A DNA stretch of 11,061 nt. Origin: JAWVYT01 sp964605205 (GTDB taxonomy: Bacteria; Gemmatimonadota; Gemmatimonadetes; Longimicrobiales; RSA9). Both the position numbers and the translations under genes were made by a program. The notes under the pieces were generated by a model. That model was given only the letters and a program-made list of their open reading frames with translations, had not been told where the DNA came from and searched no databases. Location: contig CAZSBL010000119.1 in assembly GCA_964605205.1 (NCBI GenBank), positions 1-11,061 of the forward strand. The letters run 5' to 3'. Each line of letters starts with the position of its first letter. Positions within the stretch are counted from its first letter, which is position 1. Positions 6,559-11,061 of the stretch are shown piece by piece.

Positions 6559-7776
6559 TCACTTCCCGGGCCCCTCGGTCCGTCCACGTCCGCCCAGCTC
6601 CACCACCGCGATGGCGCCGATGTCCGACATCGGCAGCCAGATCCGGCCACGCTCGGCATCGATGGCCATGTCCCGGACCGTGCCGCCGGCGAGGGGCAGG
6701 GGCATGCGCCGGCGCTCGTCGGCGCCCGGGTCGTAGACCACGATGGCGTCGTTGCCCTGCTCCGAGAACCAGACGCGCCCCCACGGATCCACGGCCACCG
6801 CGTACGGCTGGGAGCGGGAGTCGAGGTTGGCCAGCACCCGTTTCTCGCCGGTCTCCGGATCGATCCCCACCACCCGGCCCCACCCGTGGCCCGCCACCCA
6901 GAGGCGGCCATCCGGGCCCGCCGCCACCCGTCGCATCCCCACGCCCCGCCGCCGATTCCGCATCCGCTCGATCATCTCCGGAGGGAGCCGTTCCGCGGCC
7001 TCGGCCGACACGCGCTGCGGCGCCGGTTCCGTGTAGTCCACCGTGTCGGTGAGCGCACGGAGGTCGATGGTGTCCACCGAGTCCGGCAGCGTGTCCACCC
7101 GGTAGAGGACCGAGCCGCCCTGCCGCCCCACCCACACCCGGCCATCGGGCGTGGCCGCGATCCCGTACGGGTCCCGGCCGCCGTGCCGGAGCCCCGGCGT
7201 CCTCACCCGCCAGATCCGGACGTGGCCGGGCCGGGCCCCGCCGGTGTCGGGCCGGTAGCGCCCCACCGCGTCGTCGCGAACGGAGGTGAACCACAGCGCG
7301 CCATCGGCCCACGCCAGCAGCTGCGGCCCGTTGGAGAGCCCTACCTCGACTTCGGTGATGGCTCCGGTGGCCGGGTCGAGCCGTCCCAGGCGTCCGCCGT
7401 TGCTCTCCCCGAACCAGAGCGCGCCGTCGCGGCCCGCCACCAGCCCGTACGGCGCCGACCGCTCCGTGGGCGTGGGGATCCGCTGGAAGGAGCCGGCCTC
7501 CGGGTCGAACACGCCCAGCGCGTGGGTGAGCCGATCGGTGAACCAGAGCCGGCCCGCTGTGTCCACCACGGCGTCGCTGGGGAACGCGTCGGCCCAGGGG
7601 ATCCGGTAGTACCGCAGGGCGCCCGACTCCGGGAGCGACGGGGGTGCCTTGGCGCACCCCGCTCCCGGCCCCACCGCCGCCAGCAGCAGCGCCAGCAACG
7701 CCGCCGGTGCCGCCGGTGCCGCCGGTGCCGCCCGGAACGTCTTCGGCGCCGTCACCCGCCTTGTGGCGCTCTTCAC
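6559..7776 (-). CDS. Secreted lipoprotein with seven-bladed beta-propeller (streptogramin-lyase/Vgb-like fold)
   Basis: This 405-residue protein is probably exported and lipid-anchored. Residues 1-15 are basic, 16-40 are Ala/Pro/Leu-rich and hydrophobic, and C41 follows Gly-Ala-Gly, a weak lipobox. Seven repeats of the form D-x-x-G-x-[LV]-W-[FV] are visible, with Trp at 78, 121, 162, 215, 293, 336 and 380, matching the seven blades of Vgb-type propellers. Several are followed by D-P-x-T-G. Blades 4 and 5 are separated by an extra segment of about 35 residues (230-280), partly acidic then Arg-rich. The start is GTG at 7776, with AAGGAGG at 7791-7785 at ideal distance; the open frame further upstream has no such site. 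Although the fold is shared with streptogramin lyase, I see no basis to claim that activity; a binding or other periplasmic role is as likely. It heads the minus-strand run with the reductase and antiporter. Confidence 0.85.
   Translation of the reverse strand: MKSATRRVTAPKTFRAAPAAPAAPAALLALLLAAVGPGAGCAKAPPSLPESGALRYYRIPWADAFPSDAVVDTAGRLWFTDRLTHALGVFDPEAGSFQRIPTPTERSAPYGLVAGRDGALWFGESNGGRLGRLDPATGAITEVEVGLSNGPQLLAWADGALWFTSVRDDAVGRYRPDTGGARPGHVRIWRVRTPGLRHGGRDPYGIAATPDGRVWVGRQGGSVLYRVDTLPDSVDTIDLRALTDTVDYTEPAPQRVSAEAAERLPPEMIERMRNRRRGVGMRRVAAGPDGRLWVAGHGWGRVVGIDPETGEKRVLANLDSRSQPYAVAVDPWGRVWFSEQGNDAIVVYDPGADERRRMPLPLAGGTVRDMAIDAERGRIWLPMSDIGAIAVVELGGRGRTEGPGK
7701..7727. repeat. 9-bp tandem repeat in signal-peptide coding region
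   Basis: CCGCCGGTG occurs three times without mismatch at 7701-7709, 7710-7718 and 7719-7727. On the coding (minus) strand it encodes repeated Ala-Pro-Ala within the hydrophobic part of the propeller protein's signal sequence. Gain or loss of a unit would keep the frame and change signal length by three residues. Confidence 0.85.
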
Positions 7777-7948
7777 CGGCCATTCCTCCTTCGAGGTCCC
7801 ATGGCCGGAAAAGATAACGCTCGGCCGGTGCGGCGCACCCGGCGGCCTCGCCCCCCGCCAGTCGACGGTCCCCGTCTCACGTGCCGGCTCCGGGCTCCCG
7901 TGGAACACCCGTTGCACACTGTCACGGTGACACCACCAGGGAGGCGCC
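7777..7948. promoter_or_regulatory. Divergent intergenic region between propeller and LigD-like genes
   Basis: This 172-bp spacer must carry both outward promoters. For the minus strand, TTATCT at 7817-7812 lies in the only AT-rich patch and would start transcription about 15 bases before the Shine-Dalgarno at 7791-7785; no good -35 is seen. For the plus strand I find no convincing -10, only TTGCAC at 7912-7917 and the palindrome at 7920-7932. AGGGAGG at 7938-7944 is the ribosome site of the plus-strand gene. Confidence 0.4.
7920..7932. promoter_or_regulatory. 13-bp perfect palindrome, possible operator
   Basis: TGTCACGGTGACA has six-base arms around a central G. It lies 16 bases before the GTG start of the PE-like gene and six bases before its Shine-Dalgarno. 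Its place suggests a repressor site or a leader hairpin for the LigD-like pair. It does not match the common LexA box patterns. Confidence 0.4.
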
Positions 7949-8338
7949 GTGAGCGGCTCGACCCACGAGTACCAGGAGAAGCGGGATTTCCGGAAGACCG
8001 ACGAGCCGGCCGGCGGGGAGGATCAGCCGGCGGGCGGGGAGGATCGCGGCCGCCCCGAGGCGCTCCCCACCGAGGACCACCCCATGGAGTACGCCGGCTT
8101 CGAGGGCGTGATCCCCGAGGACGAGTACGGCGGCGGCACCGTCATCGTCTGGGACCGGGGCACGTACACCAACCTGAAGGAAGACGACGACGGGGAGCCC
8201 GTCCCCGTGGCGGACCAGGTCTCCGATGGCCACGTCACCCTCCGGCTCGATGGCGGCGAGAAGCTCGCCGGCGGCTACGCGCTGACCCGGATGGAGGAAG
8301 CGGGAGACGGGGGCGGGAGCGGAGCGGAGTCGTCGTGA
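7949..8338 (+). CDS. Shortened LigD 3'-phosphoesterase (PE)-like protein, catalytic core missing
   Basis: This 129-residue protein matches two separated parts of the LigD phosphoesterase domain, which trims 3' ends in bacterial NHEJ. Residues 7-20 (EYQEKRDFRKTDEP) match the start of the domain. Residues 41-115 (TEDHPMEYAGFEGVIPEDEY, GGGTVIVWDRGTY, HVTLRLDGGEKLAGGYALTRM) match its second half. Between them the family has about 50-70 residues with H-D-x-R-x-L-H-Y-D-F-R-L-E and K-S-W-A-V-P-K-G; here there are only 20 residues, mostly a doubled PAGGED. Thus the family residues equivalent to Pseudomonas H42, H48, D50 and R52 are absent, while the H84 and Y88 equivalents (H44, Y48) remain. The usual W-L-L-I-K ending is also missing. 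It is probably inactive as a nuclease, or an assembly or evolutionary deletion. GTG 7949 has AGGGAGG upstream. The stop overlaps the ligase start. Confidence 0.82.
   Translation: MSGSTHEYQEKRDFRKTDEPAGGEDQPAGGEDRGRPEALPTEDHPMEYAGFEGVIPEDEYGGGTVIVWDRGTYTNLKEDDDGEPVPVADQVSDGHVTLRLDGGEKLAGGYALTRMEEAGDGGGSGAESS
8006..8047 (+). repeat. 21-bp tandem duplication at the PE-domain deletion point
   Basis: Units at 8006-8026 and 8027-8047 match at 18 of 21 positions and share the exact 13-mer GGCGGGGAGGATC (8012-8024 and 8033-8045). They encode PAGGEDQ and PAGGEDR, exactly where the core of the phosphoesterase domain should be. Confidence 0.8.
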
Positions 8339-9339
8339 TCGATCCCACGGAGATCCTCGGCGAAGACGCCCGGGACGCGCTGGAGGAAGCCGGCTTCCCG
8401 GACTGGGTCGACCCCATGCTCGCCACCCTCACCGACCGCCCGTTCAGCGACCCGGGTTGGATCTACGAGCGGAAGCTCGACGGCGTCCGGGTGCTTGCGT
8501 TCAAGGATGGCGAGGACGTGCAGCTCTACTCCCGGAACCGGAAGGACCAGAACGTCCGCTACCCGGAGCTGGTCGAGGCGCTGGAGGCGCTCGACGGATC
8601 GTTCGTCGTGGACGGTGAGGTGGTGGCGTTCGAGGGCAGTGTCACGAGCTTTTCGAAGCTCCAGGACCGGAGCCAGATCCAGAGTGCCGAGGAGGCCCGG
8701 GCGTCGGACGTGGACGTCTTCTACTACCTCTTCGACATCATGCACCTGAACGGCCGGGACGTGACCGCGGTCGCGCTCCGGCACCGCAAGCACCTGCTGC
8801 GGGAGGCGCTGGACCACGCCGACCCGATCCGGTTCACCACGCACCGGAACGAGGAGGGGGAGACGTACCTGGAGGAGGCGTGCCGCGACGGTTGGGAGGG
8901 GCTCATCGCCAAGGACGCCTCGTCACCGTATCTGCACTCCCGATCGCGGAAGTGGCTCAAGCTCAAGTGCGTCCACCAGCAGGAGCTGGTCATCGGCGGG
9001 TTCACCGAGCCCGAGGGCGAGCGGATCGGCTTCGGCGCGCTCCTGGTGGGCTACTACGACGGCGGCGACCTGGTCTACGCCGGGAAGGTGGGGACCGGCT
9101 ACAACCACGAAACGCTCCGTCGCCTGCGGGACCGGATGGACTCGCTGGAGCGGGAGACCCGGCCCTTCGACGAGCCCGCCGAGATCCGCGAGAAGGACGT
9201 TCACTGGATCACGCCGGAGCTGGTGGGCGAGTTCGGCTTCACCGAATGGACCGACCATGGCAAGCTGCGGCATCCGCGCTTCCTCGGGCTCCGCGAGGAC
9301 AAGGCGCCGGAGGACGTGGTGCGGGAGGAGCCGGCGTAG
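8335..9339 (+). CDS. ligD: ATP-dependent DNA ligase, LigD ligase-domain type
   Basis: This 334-residue enzyme seals DNA nicks and double-strand ends using ATP, as the ligase module of LigD in NHEJ. The nucleotidyltransferase motifs are complete: motif I K47-L-D-G-V-R with the adenylated lysine K47, V-V-D-G-E-V-V (91-97), F-Y-Y-L-F-D-I-M (129-136), E-G-L-I-A-K (188-193) and W-L-K-L-K (207-211). The C-terminal OB-fold follows with ELVIGGFTEPEGER, GKVGTGY (250-256) and the family ending EWTDHGKLRHPRFLGLREDK. The length is normal for the ligase module alone; the polymerase domain is absent and the PE part is a separate upstream gene. The GTG start at 8335 overlaps the upstream TGA (GTGA), so translation is coupled. 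The same frame is open far upstream only by chance. No Ku gene is in the window. A strong hairpin follows the stop. Confidence 0.94.
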   Translation: MIDPTEILGEDARDALEEAGFPDWVDPMLATLTDRPFSDPGWIYERKLDGVRVLAFKDGEDVQLYSRNRKDQNVRYPELVEALEALDGSFVVDGEVVAFEGSVTSFSKLQDRSQIQSAEEARASDVDVFYYLFDIMHLNGRDVTAVALRHRKHLLREALDHADPIRFTTHRNEEGETYLEEACRDGWEGLIAKDASSPYLHSRSRKWLKLKCVHQQELVIGGFTEPEGERIGFGALLVGYYDGGDLVYAGKVGTGYNHETLRRLRDRMDSLERETRPFDEPAEIREKDVHWITPELVGEFGFTEWTDHGKLRHPRFLGLREDKAPEDVVREEPA

Positions 9340-9358
9340 AGGAGGGGGATCGATCAGG

Positions 9359-9411
9359 CACACGAAGGCCCGGGGTGGCGTGTCTCGCTAGACCACCCCG
9401 GGCCTGGTGTG
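9359..9411 (+). terminator. Strong hairpin terminator after the ligase gene
   Basis: AGGCCCGGGGTGG (9366-9378) pairs perfectly with CCACCCCGGGCCT (9393-9405), a 13-bp stem. Beyond a small internal mismatch, CACAC (9359-9363) pairs with GTGTG (9407-9411). The 14-base loop has a further short GTCT/AGAC helix. It starts 20 bases after the ligase stop, and TTT follows. It could act in both directions. Confidence 0.8.
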
Positions 9412-9709
9412 TTTGCCCGGTGGCATGCCGGGTACCTCCCTGACCCTCTCGTGTTCCGCCCGGGGCGGCGGGTCTCACCGCCCCTGCGCACCGCAGTCGA
9501 CGCGCCGTTTGCACCCCACTCGTGCCCTCATCCGAGGGTCATGGCCCCGTGCTCTGTCGTCGCGGCCGCAGACGAGAGGCCCGGGGTTCCGGGTCGAGGG
9601 GCCGTGTGTCGGCCCGCGTCACCGCTGGTTACTTGAACGGTGCAACAATCCCGGCCTGAATACAAGATCTTTCGGGCCGGGGCACCTGCCGCTAGACTTC
9701 GAATCTGCG
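9412..9709. other. Non-coding, hairpin-rich spacer between convergent genes
   Basis: No supported gene is seen in this stretch. Inverted repeats include CCCGG/CCGGG (9416-9420 and 9428-9432), GGGGCGG/CCGCCCC (9462-9468 and 9478-9484), GGGCC/GGCCC flanking GTGTGTC near 9600, and CCCGGCC/GGCCGGG (9650-9656 and 9675-9681). The last has a loop that is AT-rich compared with its surroundings. Several could help stop transcription from either side. I found no tRNA, SRP or CRISPR pattern. Confidence 0.5.
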
Positions 9710-9736
9710 CGGCTTCGGCCCCCTGGATCGAAGCCG
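9710..9736 (-). terminator. Hairpin just after the amine oxidase gene
   Basis: CGGCTTCG (9710-9717) and CGAAGCCG (9729-9736) form a perfect 8-bp stem with an 11-base loop, beginning five bases after the minus-strand stop at 9742. No T tract follows on the minus strand. The 7-bp stem at 9650-9681, about 60 bases further on, may be a second stop point. Confidence 0.5.
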
Positions 9737-9741
9737 TTCGG

Positions 9742-11007
9742 TCACCTCCCCAGTGCTTCCGCCGCCGCCGCCGCCGCGGTCCGCCCCGACCGCAGCGCCC
9801 CCTCGATGGATGGCTGTGTCGTGTGGTCACCCGCCAGGAACACACCGTCCCGTCCCGGCAGCTCGGAAGAGCCTGCGCCGAGCCCCGGCGTGCCGACGGG
9901 AAGCGCGTGGGCGCTCTCGTAGACCGGCAGCGGCTGCCACGTCTCCACCACGGATCCGTACCACTCTCGCAGCTGCGCTCCGACGGCCGACCGCAGCCCG
10001 TCCCGATCCGCCGGAATGCCGAGCGCCGTGACCGAGACCAGCGACCGGTCCGTCGGCGCGTAGCCCGGCGCCACCCGGTCCGGAACACACAGGTTGTTCA
10101 CCGGGCCCCGACCCGTACCGTTCAGCACCAGCAGCGGCTCCGCTTCCGGCGGCTCCTCCGCGGCGTAGTACAGGCACGTCACCGACCGTGACGGGCCCGG
10201 CTCCAGCTCCGGGAGCAGCGCCGCCGCCGAGGGGCGGTCCAGCGCCAACACCACCGCCTCCGCCCCGATGGCCTCGCCATCATCCAGCTCCACGCCGCTC
10301 ACCCGACCCCCGTCGGACCGCAGCGCCGTAACCGGTGTCCCCGTTCTGACCGTGCCCGTCGGGAGCCGGGCGGCCAGCTGTTGGGGGATCGCGCCCATCC
10401 CCTCGGCCGGAAGCACCGCGTCGCCCGTCGAGAACATGCGGAAAACGAACTCGAAGAAGGGCGCTGGAGTTTCCAGCTCCGACTCCAGGAACACACCGCT
10501 CAGGAACGGCCGGAAGAACCGCTCGATCATGCGGTCGCTGAAGCCCTCGGAACGAAGACGGCCCAGCGTGGTCTCGACCGGTCCCTCGGCCCGGGCGGTG
10601 CCCCGCCCCCGCCCGGCCAGCAGCTTCGCTCGCAGCTTGCCCACCCGGAGCTTGTCGCCCCAAGACCCCACCGGCGACCGCAGGGTGGCCGCCAGCTCCT
10701 CCGGGTGCCGGATCGGGTCGCCCAGACGCGTGTATCCGTCTTCCAGACGGATCCGGGCCCCGGGATGGAACGCCCGCAGCTCCAGCGCCTCCAGGTCCAG
10801 CACCCGCCTCGCCTCCGGGTACGCCGTCAGAAGCACCTGGAACCCCCGGTCCAGCAGGAACCCGCCCACTGCGTCGGTGCGGACCCGCCCGCCCACCGCG
10901 TCCGATGCCTCCAGGAGCCGCACCTCCACCCCGCGTCCCCTCAGCTCCACGGCGCACGCCAGCCCCGCCAACCCACCGCCAACTACGATTACTTCGGCCC
11001 GCTCCAC
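9742..11007 (-). CDS. FAD-dependent amine oxidase / phytoene-desaturase-like oxidoreductase
   Basis: This 421-residue flavoprotein belongs to the family that includes monoamine oxidases, protoporphyrinogen oxidases and carotenoid desaturases. The N-terminal dinucleotide-binding fold is clear: VIVVGGGLAGLACAVEL with G10-x-G12-x-x-G15, E33 that would bind the ribose, and GGRVRT (39-44), followed by FLLDRGFQVLLTAYPEA. The C-terminal FAD contact is GVFLAGDHTTQPSIEGALRSG (388-408). The length is somewhat short for phytoene desaturase (about 490), which fits the smaller uncharacterised subgroup. The start is GTG at 11007, with AGAGGAGG just upstream; the TTG at 11040 would add 11 residues and include the ribosome site. 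The C-terminus ends in a poly-Ala run coded by (CCG)6 on the plus strand. No carotenoid or haem gene is in the window, so its substrate is open. Confidence 0.88.
   Translation of the reverse strand: MERAEVIVVGGGLAGLACAVELRGRGVEVRLLEASDAVGGRVRTDAVGGFLLDRGFQVLLTAYPEARRVLDLEALELRAFHPGARIRLEDGYTRLGDPIRHPEELAATLRSPVGSWGDKLRVGKLRAKLLAGRGRGTARAEGPVETTLGRLRSEGFSDRMIERFFRPFLSGVFLESELETPAPFFEFVFRMFSTGDAVLPAEGMGAIPQQLAARLPTGTVRTGTPVTALRSDGGRVSGVELDDGEAIGAEAVVLALDRPSAAALLPELEPGPSRSVTCLYYAAEEPPEAEPLLVLNGTGRGPVNNLCVPDRVAPGYAPTDRSLVSVTALGIPADRDGLRSAVGAQLREWYGSVVETWQPLPVYESAHALPVGTPGLGAGSSELPGRDGVFLAGDHTTQPSIEGALRSGRTAAAAAAEALGR
9759..9776. repeat. (CCG)6 trinucleotide repeat
   Basis: Six perfect CCG units on the plus strand encode part of the poly-alanine stretch near the C-terminus of the FAD oxidoreductase. 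The run is in frame, so copy-number change would alter only the number of alanines. Confidence 0.75.
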
Positions 11008-11020
11008 CGTGCCTCCTCTG

Positions 11021-11061
11021 GCATGTTTATTGACCGTCAACGTAAATAGCTAAATATCAAT
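11021..11061 (-). promoter_or_regulatory. AT-rich promoter/operator region upstream of the FAD oxidoreductase
   Basis: The last 41 bases are markedly AT-rich for this window. On the minus strand they contain TTGATA (11060-11055), a direct pair of TATTTA at 11056-11051 and 11048-11043 (8-bp period), and a perfect palindrome TTGACGGTCAA (11040-11030). The ribosome site AGAGGAGG follows closely. This looks like a promoter with a regulator site, but no convincing -35/-10 pair at 16-18 bp is seen and the window ends here. Confidence 0.45.

Noticed and set aside
6386..7783. ATG at 7783 with the same ribosome site as the propeller gene, opening a 465-residue frame
   Set aside because: It translates to Gly/Arg/Ala-rich text with no propeller motifs. 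The GTG at 7776 uses the same ribosome site at better spacing and gives the seven Trp repeats.
7919..7933. CTGT followed by eight bases, considered as a LexA box before the repair genes
   Set aside because: The second half reads CACC instead of ACAG, and the real symmetry is centred on a different base.
6886..8334. Long plus-strand open frame continuous with the ligase frame (817 residues in total)
   Set aside because: Before 8335 it runs antisense to the propeller gene and through the intergenic region, with Arg/Pro-rich nonsense sequence. The family-like text starts only near the GTG at 8335.
9694..9706. TTCGAAT with flanking bases resembling a tRNA T-loop
   Set aside because: The flanking bases do not form a T stem, and no acceptor or anticodon arm is found nearby.
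9407..9922. Small plus-strand open frames in the spacer and over the oxidoreductase 3' end
   Set aside because: No ribosome site, no recognisable protein, and they overlap hairpins and the antisense of a real gene.

Overview
This is a very GC-rich stretch of bacterial DNA. Codons end mostly in G or C, GTG starts are frequent, and Shine-Dalgarno sites are clear for most genes. It comes from a draft or metagenome scaffold, because it contains a run of exactly 100 N at 2431-2530. The gene mix (seven-bladed propeller lipoprotein, PAS plus cysteine-cluster protein, split LigD pieces, FAD amine oxidase) would fit Gemmatimonadota or another high-GC environmental phylum. That placement is inference only; no rRNA or other marker is present.

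Layout. (1) 3-1283, plus strand: the 3' part of a cardiolipin synthase/phospholipase D-type gene whose start lies outside the window. (2) 1449-2430, minus strand: the C-terminal two thirds of an SLC13/DASS Na+-coupled anion transporter, cut by the N gap. A 12-bp tandem repeat abuts the other side of the gap. (3) 2666-4396, plus strand: a small PAS-like protein with a C-terminal CxxC/CxxC cluster, then a fold-type I PLP aminotransferase. (4) 7776-4398, minus strand: a run of three genes, a secreted seven-bladed propeller lipoprotein, an aldo/keto reductase and a CaCA Ca2+/cation antiporter. The last two are 13 bp apart. (5) 7949-9339, plus strand, divergent from that run: a shortened LigD 3'-phosphoesterase-like protein overlapping by the sequence GTGA with a complete LigD-type ATP-dependent DNA ligase. 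(6) 9340-9741: a hairpin-rich non-coding stretch between convergent genes. (7) 11007-9742, minus strand: a FAD-dependent amine oxidase/phytoene-desaturase-like oxidoreductase with an AT-rich upstream region at the window edge.

How the genes work together. The only clearly co-functional set is the PE-like/ligase pair, which points to non-homologous end joining or a related end-repair role; no Ku or LigD polymerase is in the window. The reductase and antiporter are transcriptionally and probably translationally linked without an obvious shared pathway. The rest looks like ordinary chromosomal gene content with short spacers; nothing marks a phage, integron, transposon or CRISPR locus.

The most unusual observation is the PE-like protein. 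The part of the LigD phosphoesterase domain that carries most of its metal-binding and catalytic residues is absent. A 21-bp tandem duplication sits where it should be, while the gene remains in frame and coupled to an intact ligase. I did not find convincing evidence of a wholly new multi-gene system.
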